33,585 nucleotides of DNA from Lachnospiraceae bacterium (GCA_022510685.1 JAFLTA010000031.1:1-33585); one strand, 5' to 3'; shown: positions 9,065 through 18,580, counted from the stretch's first letter. The notes: a model not told the origin generated them from the letters alone. Made by a program: numbers and translations.

Positions 9065-9109
9065 CCATTACTAAAGAAAATTTTACTGAAATACCAAGGA
9101 GGGCAATTC

Positions 9110-9577
9110 ATGAAAAAAATTAGAAGTTTTTTTGCCATTATTCTTACCTTTGTAATGGCAGTGACATTGACACCAGTTCAGACGGATGCAGCTCAAAAGG
9201 TGGAGTTAAATAAAAGTAAAGTTACGTTATATATTGGAAATTCTGTAACATTAAAACTAAAGAATACAAAAAAGAAGGTTACGTGGAAATCAACAAATAA
9301 ATCGGTAGCTACCGTGTCGCAAAAAGGTGTTGTCAAAGCAAAAAAACAAGGAAGTTGCAAAGTAACAGCAAAAACAGCTTCACATAAATATGTATGTAAA
9401 GTAATTGTTAAAAAGAAGGGAACAAAAAGTAAAAAGAGCGGTACAAATGTTTATATAACTAACACTGGGAAAAAATATCATCGGTCTGGTTGCAGGTATT
9501 TATGGAACAGTAAAATTAAAATAAAATTGTCAGATGCAAAATCCAGAGGATATACTGCTTGTAGCGTCTGTTGGTAA
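9110..9577 (+). CDS. Secreted small protein with Ig-like (BIG2) domain
   Basis: 155 residues. The signal peptide is MKKIRSFFAIILTFVMAVTLTPVQTDA, with cleavage expected after DA. A bacterial Ig-like group 2 domain follows (about 28-100), with WKSTNKSVATVSQKGVVKAKKQG typical of this family. After a Lys-rich linker comes a C-terminal module with YHRSGCRYL and YTACSVCW; its three cysteines and one histidine suggest a small metal-binding fold seen at the end of secreted Firmicutes proteins. The protein is very basic overall. AAGGAGG precedes ATG. It is monocistronic between a hairpin and a terminator. Cell-wall or surface attachment is plausible; function is unknown. Confidence 0.85.
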   Translation: MKKIRSFFAIILTFVMAVTLTPVQTDAAQKVELNKSKVTLYIGNSVTLKLKNTKKKVTWKSTNKSVATVSQKGVVKAKKQGSCKVTAKTASHKYVCKVIVKKKGTKSKKSGTNVYITNTGKKYHRSGCRYLWNSKIKIKLSDAKSRGYTACSVCW

Positions 9578-9595
9578 TAGTTAGGAAAATAGTAG

Positions 9596-9633
9596 AAGGG
9601 ATGTGTCCTTGAAATTGGATATATCCCTTTTTG
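9596..9633 (+). terminator. Rho-independent terminator
   Basis: AAGGGATGTGTCC pairs with GGATATATCCCTT (two G-U wobbles) around an 8-nt loop, followed by a short T run. It lies 19 nt after the stop of the secreted Ig-like protein gene. Confidence 0.75.
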
Positions 9634-9668
9634 ATATACAATATTAATATAAAGTATTATTACAAAAA

Positions 9669-9708
9669 GGCTTCAGATATCAAAAGAATTTTTCTGATAT
9701 CTGAAGCC
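9669..9708 (-). terminator. Terminator of the cellobiose phosphorylase gene
   Basis: A perfect 14-bp stem, GGCTTCAGATATCA and its complement, with a 12-nt loop. On the minus strand it is followed by TTTTT, so it terminates the minus-strand GH94 gene, 28 nt after its stop. Confidence 0.85.
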
Positions 9709-9735
9709 AATGATATAAAATTAAGTTTGCATTTC

Positions 9736-12177
9736 CTAACCCATCACAACAGTAACATCATACTGGGTCTTGCCCTTTTCATAAGGGATTACGGTGGTGT
9801 CTGTATACTCTTTGCCATCAACGATGAGTTTAGCGACACCTTTCTCAATCTTATTCGGATTTTCTACTTTGATGTTGTAAACGCCTTCGCGGTATTTACG
9901 CGTCATGGTGAACTCTGTACCCATTTCAGTAGGGATACATGGGTCAACGCTGAGTCCGTTCAAAGTAGGTACTACACCTAATATGTACTGGGATACGTTT
10001 ACAAATGTCCATGCAGCCGTACCGGTGAGCCAGCTGTTTTTCGCCTGTCCGAAGAAGTGTGCATCTTTACCGGCAATCATCTGAGAATATACATAAGGCT
10101 CGGTGCAGTGGATTTCACTGATATCTTCGATATATGCAGGACAAGTTCTCTTGTATATTTCAAAAGCACGGTTACCTCGGCCGATAACTGTCTCAGCACA
10201 GGAAACCCAAGGGTTATTGTGGCAGAAGATACCTGCATTCTCTTTGTATCCCGGAGGATAAGAAGAAATCTCACCCAGTTCAACGTGATACTTAGTATAA
10301 GGAGGTTGTAACAGAACGATACCGTATTTGCTGTCCAGTCTCTCCTTAACGGAATCCAGTGCCTTTTTAGCCTCACCGGTCTCTACACCGATACCAGCCA
10401 ATACACAGAATCCCTGAGGCTCAATATAAATCTGTCCTTCTTCGCATTCCTTAGAGCCGATTTTGCGGCTTTCTGCATCGTACGCACGAACAAACCACTC
10501 GCCGTCCCAGCCGTCAGCCAGAACTGCCTTGTCCATTGCTGCAACTTCAGCCAGAGCACGGTCAGCTTCTGCCTGATCGCCGGTGAAGGCACAGAGGTCA
10601 GCGTATTCTTTTCCGTACTTGACAAACATTCCGCCAATAAATACGGACTCTGCAACCGGTCCCTCACTGGGTCCGAATGTCTGGAAGGATTCGCCCGGCT
10701 GTGTGGAGAAGCAGTTCAAGTTCAGGCAGTCATTCCAGTCAGCACGTCCAATCAGTGGGAGATTATGTGGTCCCTTGTGGTTGGCAATATAGTCAAAGGA
10801 ACGTTTCAAATGCTCCATCAAAGGAACCGCTTTAGATTCATCATTGTCAAACGGAACCATCTCTTCCAGAATGGAAGTATCACCGGTCTCACGGATATAT
10901 GCGGATGTACCTGCGATGAGCCACAGCGGGTCATCGTTGAAACCGGAACCGATGTCCGCATTACCCTTTTTGGTCAGAGGCTGATACTGATGGTAAGCAC
11001 TACCGTCCTCAAATTGAGTGGAAGCAATATCAATAATTCTTTCACGGGCACGCTCCGGAATCAAATGAACGAATCCAAGTAAGTCCTGACAGGAATCACG
11101 GAATCCCATACCACGACCGATACCGGATTCATAGTAGGAAGCGGAACGGGACATGTTAAAGGTAACCATACATTGATACTGATTCCAGATATTTACCATA
11201 CGGTCTAATTTTTCTTCATCAGACTTCACAGTGAACTTAGACAGCAGGTTCTCCCAGTTGTCTTTCAGCTCTGCCAGTGCAGCATCAACCTGTGCATCTG
11301 TCTGATATTTAGCGAGAAGCTCGTCCGCCGGTTTTTTGTTAATGACATCCTGAGCAGAAAACTTCTGGTCTTCCGGATTTTCACAGTAGCCGAGGACGAA
11401 AATCATGCTCTTTGACTCACCCGGCTCCAGAGTAATGTCAATCTGGTGGGAGCCAATCGGATACCAACCGCTGGCAACGGAATTATGAGCTTTTCCTTCA
11501 GCAACGACCTGTGGGTCGGTGACACCGCGGTAAGCACCCAAAAATTCATCTCTGCTTGTATCAAAGCCGTCTACCGGACAGTTTACGGAATATACTGCAT
11601 AGTGATTACGTCTCTCGCGATACTCTGTTTTATGATATATTGTAGAATCAATGACCTCAACTTCACCGATATTCAGGTTACGCTGATAGTTTGTCATGTC
11701 GTCCATAGCATTCCACAGACAAAATTCTATGTAAGAAAATACGGAAAATGTTTTTTTCTCGCTGCTTTCGTTAGTCATGGTAAGCTGATTCACTTCACAA
11801 TTGTCATTAACAGGTACAAAAGCCAAGAGAGATGCTTTTAGACCGTTTTTTACGGAAGTAAAACGGCTGTAACCCATACCATGACGGCATTCATAGGAAT
11901 CTAAATCTGCCTTTACCGGCTGCCAGCCCGGATTCCATACGCTGTCACCTTCTTTAATATAATAGTAGCGTCCACCCTCATCGTTTGGGATATTGTTGTA
12001 ACGGTAACGAGTCAGACGAAGAAGCTTTGCATCCTTGTAAAAGCTATATCCACCACAAGTATTGGAAATCAAAGAAAAGAAACTGTTGCTTCCCAAATAG
12101 TTAATCCATGGGAGTGGTGTCTTCGGCGTGGTGATGACATACTCCTTGTTTGGATCATCAAAAAAACCAAATTTCAT
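9736..12177 (-). CDS. Cellobiose phosphorylase (GH94)
   Basis: About 813 residues, the usual GH94 length. It cleaves cellobiose with inorganic phosphate to glucose-1-phosphate and glucose in the cytosol. The N-terminus [20 protein letters not shown] and the active-site stretch [10 protein letters not shown] are diagnostic; the catalytic acid is D483. I chose the ATG at 12177 because GGAGG lies 6 nt upstream; the longer frame begins at 12204 without a site. A minus-strand TATAAT (12213-12208) without a good -35 lies upstream. The gene stands alone and is divergent from the BMP-like gene. Related specificities in the family, such as cellodextrin or chitobiose phosphorylase, are less likely. Confidence 0.93.
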   Translation of the reverse strand: MKFGFFDDPNKEYVITTPKTPLPWINYLGSNSFFSLISNTCGGYSFYKDAKLLRLTRYRYNNIPNDEGGRYYYIKEGDSVWNPGWQPVKADLDSYECRHGMGYSRFTSVKNGLKASLLAFVPVNDNCEVNQLTMTNESSEKKTFSVFSYIEFCLWNAMDDMTNYQRNLNIGEVEVIDSTIYHKTEYRERRNHYAVYSVNCPVDGFDTSRDEFLGAYRGVTDPQVVAEGKAHNSVASGWYPIGSHQIDITLEPGESKSMIFVLGYCENPEDQKFSAQDVINKKPADELLAKYQTDAQVDAALAELKDNWENLLSKFTVKSDEEKLDRMVNIWNQYQCMVTFNMSRSASYYESGIGRGMGFRDSCQDLLGFVHLIPERARERIIDIASTQFEDGSAYHQYQPLTKKGNADIGSGFNDDPLWLIAGTSAYIRETGDTSILEEMVPFDNDESKAVPLMEHLKRSFDYIANHKGPHNLPLIGRADWNDCLNLNCFSTQPGESFQTFGPSEGPVAESVFIGGMFVKYGKEYADLCAFTGDQAEADRALAEVAAMDKAVLADGWDGEWFVRAYDAESRKIGSKECEEGQIYIEPQGFCVLAGIGVETGEAKKALDSVKERLDSKYGIVLLQPPYTKYHVELGEISSYPPGYKENAGIFCHNNPWVSCAETVIGRGNRAFEIYKRTCPAYIEDISEIHCTEPYVYSQMIAGKDAHFFGQAKNSWLTGTAAWTFVNVSQYILGVVPTLNGLSVDPCIPTEMGTEFTMTRKYREGVYNIKVENPNKIEKGVAKLIVDGKEYTDTTVIPYEKGKTQYDVTVVMG

Positions 12178-12347
12178 AGTAACCTCCATTCCGCCCGCAG
12201 GCATACATTATATTCAGATAAAAGTATATCCTAAACAGGGGCGGAAATCAAGTGGAATTGCAAACAAACTTAAAGATTTTCGCACCGAAAAAGCCATGCT
12301 TTTTAACACTTGGATTTCCTGGGAAAATGATGGGATAAATACTTTGT

Positions 12348-12376
12348 TTGCGTTCCGGGGAAGAAACAGGTATAAT
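12348..12376 (+). promoter_or_regulatory. sigma-A-type promoter for the BMP-like gene
   Basis: TTGCGT (12348-12353), 17-nt spacer, consensus TATAAT (12371-12376), 53 nt before the start codon at 12430. This intergenic region separates two divergent genes. Confidence 0.65.
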
Positions 12377-12429
12377 AGAGAACAATGATTTGAAAAATAA
12401 AGTGGAATACTGCAGAAATGAGGTAAATT

Positions 12430-14364
12430 ATGAACCCTGAAATATACGAAAAAGTTAATAAGCTTGCAATAAAGGATTTCCGTTATAAAACATCAAAAGG
12501 TATGTATCCCTATCTCCAAGTATTGGATGACATTCTGTCCTATACGAATGTCTCTTCAGAAGTGAATTTGGGATTGATTGATATACCTTTGGATCAAGTC
12601 GTGGGTACAAAGACAGCAGGGCGGACAAATGCGTTTGCCAGTAATTTTATGCCGCTTCTTCCCAAGGATTCTGAATTTGCTGCCAAGTGGTGCAGATTAT
12701 ATGATAACCATCTGGAGGAGGGAATTCGCGATCCGGTGGTAGTATATGAATATATGAACCGGTTTTATGTCATGGAAGGAAACAAGCGGATCAGTGTTTT
12801 AAAATCATGCGATGCGGTTACTGTTCCGGCGCATGTTACCCGTGTCGTTCCGGAGCCGGATGATTCGGATGAGAGTATTATTTATTTTGAATTTATGGAC
12901 TTTTATGAAAAGACACAGATCAACTATTTAAATTTCAGCCAGCCCGGAAATTATGCAAAGATAACGAATAAAATAGGATTAGAAGCAGACCATGTCTGGA
13001 CAGAACTGGAAAAGGAACAGTTTCATTCTTCTTATATTCGTTTTACCAAAGCGTTTGAAAAGAAAGGCGGAAATAAATTGTCACTGACTTTCGGTGATGC
13101 TTTTCTGGTATATTTGGAACTTTACGGGTATGAGGAGTTAGAGTCCAAAAGTGAAAACGAAATCCAACAGGAAATCGCAAAAATGTGGAATGATTTTGTC
13201 TTTTATCCACAGAAGCCGGAAGTGAAATTAATCATGAATGTGGAAGATGATGCAGAAAAAAAGACTCTGGTCAAACGAATCCTGCCATTAAATTCGGAGC
13301 CGTTAAAAGTTGCTTTTATTCACTCAAAAACTGTGGAGACCTCCAGTTGGACATATGGACATGATTTGGGACGCGGACATCTGGAAGAGACATTGGAAGA
13401 CGAAGTTATCACCAACTCCTATTTTCAGGCAGATACTCCGGAAGAGGAAGCAGATTGCTTTGAGCGGGCAATTGAAGACGGCAATACCGTTATATTTTCC
13501 ACTTCCCCGCAACTGCTGGATACCAGTACTAAGTATGCCATGAAGTATCCAAAATTGAACATATTGAATTGCTCACTGAATACAAGCAGTAATCATTTGA
13601 GAACATATTATGGAAGGCTTTATGAAGCAAAATTTTTGATAGGTGCCATCGCAGGAGTGATGTCTCCGTCGGATACCATAGAATATATTGCCGATTATCC
13701 TATATACGGAATGATTGCTAACATTAACGCATTTGCATTGGGCGTTCAAATGGTAAATCCCAAGATAAAAATTTATCTGGAATGGTCAAAGCTGAAACCG
13801 GAATTAGTGAAAAATAATAAGGAAGATATGAGTAGTTCCTTTATATCCGGAAGAGACTTTATCAGACCGGAGGAGGGAACAGCGGAATTCGGATTGTATG
13901 ATACGCGGGGAGATGAGTTGATTAATCTTGCAATGCCGGTTTGGAATTGGGGTGTTTTTTATGAAAAGACGGTAAAAAGCATCCTGAATGGTACATGGAA
14001 GCAGGAAACTTCAAAGGGAAAAAATGAGTCTATTAATTACTGGTGGGGAATGTCCTCGGGGATGATAGATGTATTCTGCTCGACGCATCTGCCTTCCGGC
14101 ACGGTGAAGCTGGTGGAACTTTTGAAAAAAACAATATGCTCCGGGGATTTCAACCCGTTTTCCGGAACCATTTATTCCCAGGATGGTCCGATACAGACCG
14201 ATATATCGGACAATATTACAGCTGAGGGTATTATTACGATGGATTGGCTGGCAGATAACATTATCGGTTCCATACCGTCTATGGACGACCTTGTAGAAGA
14301 AGCGAAGCCGATTGTTCAGGTTCAGGGAGTTGCAAAAGCCAAAACAACGGAAGGGGAGAGTTAG
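12430..14364 (+). CDS. Cytosolic BMP-like ligand-binding protein with ParB-like N-terminal domain
   Basis: 644 residues. The C-terminal half (about 290-600) matches the BMP/Med family of periplasmic nucleoside-type binding folds: LKVAFIHS, then AKFLIGAIAGVMSPSDTIEYIADYP and INAFALGVQMVNP. The N-terminal part (about 40-140) contains FYVMEGNKRISVLKS, which resembles the GxxR box of ParB-like folds. There is no signal peptide or lipobox, so it stays in the cytosol, unlike BMP transport lipoproteins. No permease is adjacent. A ligand-responsive cytosolic role is therefore more likely than transport. AUG follows GAGG by 7 nt. A metallophosphoesterase gene follows after 26 nt, probably cotranscribed. 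Confidence 0.82.
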   Translation: MNPEIYEKVNKLAIKDFRYKTSKGMYPYLQVLDDILSYTNVSSEVNLGLIDIPLDQVVGTKTAGRTNAFASNFMPLLPKDSEFAAKWCRLYDNHLEEGIRDPVVVYEYMNRFYVMEGNKRISVLKSCDAVTVPAHVTRVVPEPDDSDESIIYFEFMDFYEKTQINYLNFSQPGNYAKITNKIGLEADHVWTELEKEQFHSSYIRFTKAFEKKGGNKLSLTFGDAFLVYLELYGYEELESKSENEIQQEIAKMWNDFVFYPQKPEVKLIMNVEDDAEKKTLVKRILPLNSEPLKVAFIHSKTVETSSWTYGHDLGRGHLEETLEDEVITNSYFQADTPEEEADCFERAIEDGNTVIFSTSPQLLDTSTKYAMKYPKLNILNCSLNTSSNHLRTYYGRLYEAKFLIGAIAGVMSPSDTIEYIADYPIYGMIANINAFALGVQMVNPKIKIYLEWSKLKPELVKNNKEDMSSSFISGRDFIRPEEGTAEFGLYDTRGDELINLAMPVWNWGVFYEKTVKSILNGTWKQETSKGKNESINYWWGMSSGMIDVFCSTHLPSGTVKLVELLKKTICSGDFNPFSGTIYSQDGPIQTDISDNITAEGIITMDWLADNIIGSIPSMDDLVEEAKPIVQVQGVAKAKTTEGES

Positions 14365-14390
14365 AAGGACGTATAATTAGGAGGGAAATA

Positions 14391-15011
14391 ATGAAAACAT
14401 TAAAAATACTTTTTATTGCGGATGAACCTGCGCCTGCCCTGTGGGATTATTTCGAGGAATCCAGATTAGAGGGCATTGATTTGATCATATCCTGCGGGGA
14501 TCTTCCGCCGCAATATTTGTCATTTTTAGCGACCTTTTTCGTAGGTCCTGTTCTGTATATTTACGGAAATCATGATGAATCTTATATAGATACTCCGCCG
14601 GACGGATGCACCTGCATTGACGGTAAAGTGTTTGAGTTTGAGGGGGTTCGCATAGCAGGTCTCGGTGGTTGTATGAAATATAATTATGGGACATTTCAGT
14701 ATACGGAAAGACAGATGTTTTTCCGCAGCTTAAAATTGCAGTATAGGCTTCGTAAGCACAAAGGTCTGGATATTTTTGTATCTCATGCGCCTGCTTATGA
14801 GCTTAATGACGGCAAGGATCTTCCCCATATGGGTTTTCGTTGTTTCCATCGTTTGCTGGAAAAATATCATCCTAAGTTTTTTGTACATGGACATGTGCAT
14901 TTAAATTATAATTATTTGCAAAAACGGATTTGCACTCATGAGGATACTACGGTAATCAATGCCTTTGAGCGGTATATATTGGAGTATCCGCTTCCGGAAA
15001 TAAGTGTGTGA
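14391..15011 (+). CDS. Metallophosphoesterase (YfcE-like fold)
   Basis: 206 residues, cytosolic calcineurin-like phosphoesterase. Motifs: D11 (IADEP), GD at 36-37 (CGDLPP), GNHD at 59-62, SHAP with H132, and GHVH at 167-170. The first motif is normally DxH, but here it reads D11-E-P13, so one metal-binding His is replaced by Pro. The remaining metal ligands are intact. AGGAGG lies upstream of ATG. It is the second gene of a pair with the BMP-like protein; a shared nucleotide-related role is possible but not shown. Confidence 0.88.
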   Translation: MKTLKILFIADEPAPALWDYFEESRLEGIDLIISCGDLPPQYLSFLATFFVGPVLYIYGNHDESYIDTPPDGCTCIDGKVFEFEGVRIAGLGGCMKYNYGTFQYTERQMFFRSLKLQYRLRKHKGLDIFVSHAPAYELNDGKDLPHMGFRCFHRLLEKYHPKFFVHGHVHLNYNYLQKRICTHEDTTVINAFERYILEYPLPEISV

Positions 15012-15041
15012 TAATAAATGTTTTTCAAACTAATATCTTAA

Positions 15042-15080
15042 AAGCGGCATCTTCCTCATGGAAGGTTGCCGTTTTTTTTT
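15042..15080 (+). terminator. Rho-independent terminator after the phosphoesterase
   Basis: GCGGCATCTTCC and GGAAGGTTGCCG can pair with one bulge around a short loop, followed by an uninterrupted run of nine to ten T. It lies about 30 nt after the stop codon. Confidence 0.85.
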
Positions 15081-15235
15081 ATCGAATAGGAAATTCCTCC
15101 TATTCGATAAAAAACGCTCCGCGCGGATCGCACTGCGGCGGATAGGAAAATGTTGCTTTCAGCAACCCGCCGCAGGCGGAGAGTTTCGCAAGCGAAACTC
15201 TTTTTTATTAGGAAACTTCTTGTTTCCTAATGTAT
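15075..15235 (+). repeat. Hairpin-rich noncoding array
   Basis: The 347-nt gap 15012-15358 holds no gene. This part is a chain of hairpins: a 17-bp perfect stem (15075-15091 with 15098-15114); a GC-rich nested structure in which TGCGGCGG pairs with CCGCCGCA around an inner GTTGCT-TTC-AGCAAC; then GAGTTTCG-CAAG-CGAAACTC followed by TTTTTT, terminator-like; then TTAGGAAAC-TTCTT-GTTTCCTAA. GC content inside is well above the surroundings. It may be an intergenic repeat unit or a tandem terminator/leader for the sugar operon. Confidence 0.7.
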
Positions 15236-15299
15236 AAATAACATATAGGAATGTAAACTATAAGCATAGAATGAATAAATGCATTTGTTATAGCGGTGT

Positions 15300-15331
15300 T
15301 TTTCATGTCAAAAAGGCAAGTGACATGAAAA
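15300..15331 (+). promoter_or_regulatory. Inverted repeat, possible operator of the sugar operon
   Basis: TTTTCATGTCA and TGACATGAAAA, an 11-bp perfect inverted repeat with a 10-nt spacer, so half-site centres are about two helical turns (21 bp) apart. It lies 12 nt before the AGGAG of the binding-protein gene. This spacing fits a dimeric repressor or activator site; an mRNA leader hairpin is the alternative. No regulator gene lies next to the operon. Confidence 0.6.
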
Positions 15332-15358
15332 TCGTTTTATGAAAGGAGAATGCAAGCT

Positions 15359-16642
15359 ATGCGCAAACTACTGAAAAAGGGGTTGTGTTCCTTGTTAAGC
15401 GTTCTGATGGTGACCGGTCTGTTGACCGGGTGTGGAAATGCGAATCAGGATGGAGTGACAGAAATACACATCGTACAGTATAAAATGGAAGCAGTGACAT
15501 TTTTTGAACGATTACAGGAGGAATTTAACGCGACGCATGATGATATTAAATTAAGGATTGAGTCGCCAAACGAGGCAATGACAATTCTGAAAACCAGATT
15601 TGTCAGGGAGGACTATCCGGATATTATCGGAATCGGCGGAGATATCAATTATTCTAATTTTGTAGATTCCCATATTTTAATGGATATTTCAGACTATCAG
15701 GGGCTACAGTCTATCAAACAATCTTATATTGATATTTTGGAAGGGTTGGAGTTTGTGCCTACGGAAGGTATATTTGGTGTTCCCTATGTAGCTAATGCTG
15801 CAGGCGTGCTCTACAATAAGGATATGTTTCAGGAACATAATTGGAAAATTCCAACTACCTGGAGCGAATTTATGTCCTTATGTGAAAATATTCAGTCAGA
15901 AGGTATTCAACCGTTATACTTTGGGTTCCGTGATACATGGACCTGTCTTGCGCCATGGAACGCTTTAGCAGTGAGTCTGGCAGATGCAGATATATGTGCA
16001 CAGGTAAATAAGGGGGAGGCTACTTTTAGTGACGCATATAGCGGCGTGGCGGAGAAAATGACGGAACTGTTAAAGTATGGGGAGGCAGGACCTTTTGCGT
16101 ATAATTATAATGATGCCTGCATTGCTTTTGCAAATGGAGAAGCAGCTATGTATACCATTGGAAGTTACGCTGTTCCTCAGATTCAGTCTGTTAATCCGGA
16201 TATCAATATTGATTCTTTTGTAATGCCGGCTAATGAGGATGCTTCAAAGAATATTTTGAATTCAGGAATTGACCTTCAGTTTTGTCTTACAAAGGAATGT
16301 AAAAATAAAGAAGCGGCATACGAAGTGTTGGATTTCTTGTTAGATCACAATAATATGCAAAATTATCTGGATGATCAGAATGCAGTTCCGTGTAAAGATG
16401 ATACGTTTGAGCTGGCTTCAATGCTTGACGGTGTTGCAACTTATATTGAAAAAGGAAAGATGGCAGATTTTCAAGACCATTACTATCCATCGGAAATGGC
16501 TGTAGATGGCATGATTCAGACATATTTGATGGAGGGGGATAAAGAGGCATTTCTGAAAAAATTCGATAAAGACTGGCTGCGCTATAACCGTGATATTATT
16601 CGTAAGGTGGAAGATTATGAAGCCGGACAGCAAAAAGGATAG
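15359..16642 (+). CDS. Sugar ABC transporter substrate-binding lipoprotein
   Basis: About 427 residues, extracellular solute-binding family 1. The signal peptide has lipobox LLTGC (Cys about residue 25), so it is anchored to the membrane outer face. I chose ATG 15359, which has AGGAG 10 nt upstream; ATG 15350 is only 1 nt from it. The body shows typical family stretches such as GVPYVANAAGVLYNKDMF and FANGEAAMYTIGSYAVPQI. It heads an operon with two permeases, an alpha-galactosidase and a GH13_4 enzyme, so alpha-galactosides such as raffinose are the likely ligands (inference from context). Confidence 0.93.
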   Translation: MRKLLKKGLCSLLSVLMVTGLLTGCGNANQDGVTEIHIVQYKMEAVTFFERLQEEFNATHDDIKLRIESPNEAMTILKTRFVREDYPDIIGIGGDINYSNFVDSHILMDISDYQGLQSIKQSYIDILEGLEFVPTEGIFGVPYVANAAGVLYNKDMFQEHNWKIPTTWSEFMSLCENIQSEGIQPLYFGFRDTWTCLAPWNALAVSLADADICAQVNKGEATFSDAYSGVAEKMTELLKYGEAGPFAYNYNDACIAFANGEAAMYTIGSYAVPQIQSVNPDINIDSFVMPANEDASKNILNSGIDLQFCLTKECKNKEAAYEVLDFLLDHNNMQNYLDDQNAVPCKDDTFELASMLDGVATYIEKGKMADFQDHYYPSEMAVDGMIQTYLMEGDKEAFLKKFDKDWLRYNRDIIRKVEDYEAGQQKG

Positions 16643-16658
16643 AAAGGAGTGATTTTTT

Positions 16659-17543
16659 ATGAATGAAGAAAAGAGAAAACAGAGAAAGATAAGCCGTAGT
16701 CAAACATATATGTTGATTACCGTTCCTATTGTAGTACTCTTTTTTCTGTTCAATACGTTGCCTCTGATTCAGGGGATTGTATACAGCTTCACTAATTTTA
16801 AAGGGTATGGGGACTTTGAGTGGGTTGGATTCCGGAATTATGCAGATTTATTTACGGATGCGCGAGTGGGATCCTCCTATTGGTTTACATTCCGTCTGGC
16901 TCTTGTAGCAACGATTGTTACAAATGTGTTCAGTTTGATACTGGCACTTGGTTTGAACAGTAAAATAAAGTTTAAAAATACATTGCGTGGTTTGTATTTT
17001 GTTCCGAATGTATTAGGCGCTTTGGTAGTGGGGTATATTTTCAGTTATATTTTCACGTATCTCCTGCCGGCATTTGTGAAGATGTTAGGCGGAGAGGGAA
17101 CCAGCATGCTGTCAAGTACCAAGTGGGCATGGATAGCTATTGTAATTGTCTGTGCATGGCAGTCCATTGCAATGAATACGATTATTTACATTTCCGGTCT
17201 TCAGACGGTTCCGGAAGATGTTTATGAGGCAGGCTCCATTGACGGGGCACTTGGTTGGAAGAAGTTTCAGCATTTGACATTTCCGTTGATTTTACCGTTT
17301 TTCAGTATTAATATGGTGCTTTGTATGAAAAATTTTTTAATGGTGTTTGATCAGATTGTGGCGATGACAAGTGGTGGACCGGCACAGAGTACGGAATCCA
17401 TTTCATTCCTCATCTACAATAATGGTATGTCAGGTGGTCAGTTTGGTTTTCAAAGTGCCAATGCCGTGTTGTTCTTTGTAGTGATTGTAGTGATTGCCGT
17501 GATGCAGTTACGGTTTACTAATAAAAGAGAGGAGCAATTATAA
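16659..17543 (+). CDS. Sugar ABC transporter permease (MalF/UgpA type)
   Basis: 294 residues with six predicted membrane segments. The family EAA loop is present as YEAGSIDGALGWKKFQHLTFPLI (cytosolic contact with the ATPase). AAGGAG lies 9 nt before ATG. The gene follows the binding-protein gene by 16 nt and its TAA shares one base with the ATG of the second permease. It forms a heterodimeric channel with that second permease. No ATP-binding subunit is encoded here; a shared MsmK-type ATPase elsewhere is expected for this transporter class. Confidence 0.94.
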   Translation: MNEEKRKQRKISRSQTYMLITVPIVVLFFLFNTLPLIQGIVYSFTNFKGYGDFEWVGFRNYADLFTDARVGSSYWFTFRLALVATIVTNVFSLILALGLNSKIKFKNTLRGLYFVPNVLGALVVGYIFSYIFTYLLPAFVKMLGGEGTSMLSSTKWAWIAIVIVCAWQSIAMNTIIYISGLQTVPEDVYEAGSIDGALGWKKFQHLTFPLILPFFSINMVLCMKNFLMVFDQIVAMTSGGPAQSTESISFLIYNNGMSGGQFGFQSANAVLFFVVIVVIAVMQLRFTNKREEQL

Positions 17544-18526
17544 TGGATAATATGGATCAAAAAGCAGTGGAAGAAAACATTAAAAATGAAGTGAAAGATG
17601 AAGTGAAACAGGATACGAAGAATGATGTTTTAAATAATAGTTTCGGTGAAATTGAAAATACGGTTTCAGGAAATGTGCAGGGAAAGGGCAGGATAAAAAG
17701 TTTGCGTGCTGCCAACTGGTCGATTACCATACTTCTGATACTGGGTGTCAGTACGGTTCTTTTTCCCTTGTATATGACAATCGTAATTGCGTTCAAACAG
17801 CCTTCGGAGATGACAAACAGTATTTCGGGAATCCTATCGTTACCTAAGAGCTGGAGTTTATCTAATTTCAGTGATGCGATGGAGGTGACGGATTTCTGGA
17901 ACTCTCTGGGAAATAGTTTGTTTATTACTTTGTCTACAGTTGCACTTGCAATTATACTGCATTCTCTGTTAGGGTATGTTTTAGGGCGCAGTCAGGCTAA
18001 AATGAAAGGCTACCGCTTGATATATTATTATGTCGTCAGCGGAATGTTTGTCCCGTTTGCGATATTGATGATGCCCTTAGTAAAGCAGACGGCGATTCTG
18101 CATCTGGATAATATGTTTGGGGTCATCCTTTTGTATACTGTATTTTATATGCCTATGAATGTTATGCTGTATTCCGGGTATTTGACGAATATTCCTACGG
18201 CATTGGAAGAGGCTGCCTATGTGGACGGCTCTACTACATGGAAAACGTATTGGAGGGTGATTTATCCGGTTATGAAACCCATGCATGCAACGGTGGCAAT
18301 TTTGACAGCTCTGGGCACATGGAATGATGTCATGACACCGTTGGTTATCATGTCAGGCTCGAGGACAACACTGCCTCTGGCACAATTATCTTTCCAGACA
18401 CAATTTGGTGCAAACTATAACCTGGCATTCGCATCCTATCTGCTGGCACTGTTGCCGATTATTATTTTCTATATTGTGTGCCAGAAACAGATTTTGAGCG
18501 GTGTCGTAAACGGTGCGGTCAAGTGA
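17543..18526 (+). CDS. Sugar ABC transporter permease (MalG/UgpE type)
   Basis: 327 residues; overlaps the preceding stop by 1 nt, which indicates translational coupling. The EAA loop reads LEEAAYVDGSTTWKTYWRVIYPV. Compared with usual MalG-type permeases (about 275-300 residues) it carries an extra hydrophilic N-terminal arm of about 55 residues with alternating acidic and basic residues (NIKNEVKDEVKQDTKNDV) before the first membrane segment. The arm looks disordered or helical and its role is unknown. The rest is typical six-helix permease. Confidence 0.93.
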   Translation: MDNMDQKAVEENIKNEVKDEVKQDTKNDVLNNSFGEIENTVSGNVQGKGRIKSLRAANWSITILLILGVSTVLFPLYMTIVIAFKQPSEMTNSISGILSLPKSWSLSNFSDAMEVTDFWNSLGNSLFITLSTVALAIILHSLLGYVLGRSQAKMKGYRLIYYYVVSGMFVPFAILMMPLVKQTAILHLDNMFGVILLYTVFYMPMNVMLYSGYLTNIPTALEEAAYVDGSTTWKTYWRVIYPVMKPMHATVAILTALGTWNDVMTPLVIMSGSRTTLPLAQLSFQTQFGANYNLAFASYLLALLPIIIFYIVCQKQILSGVVNGAVK

Positions 18527-18580
18527 TGGAAGGCTGTGAATAGCAAGGAAACCAATATAACGATAAAAAGGAGTATAGCT

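Noticed and set aside
10057-11841. Several plus-strand frames opposite cellobiose phosphorylase
   Set aside because: Shadows of a well-supported GH94 gene, without family motifs or ribosome sites.
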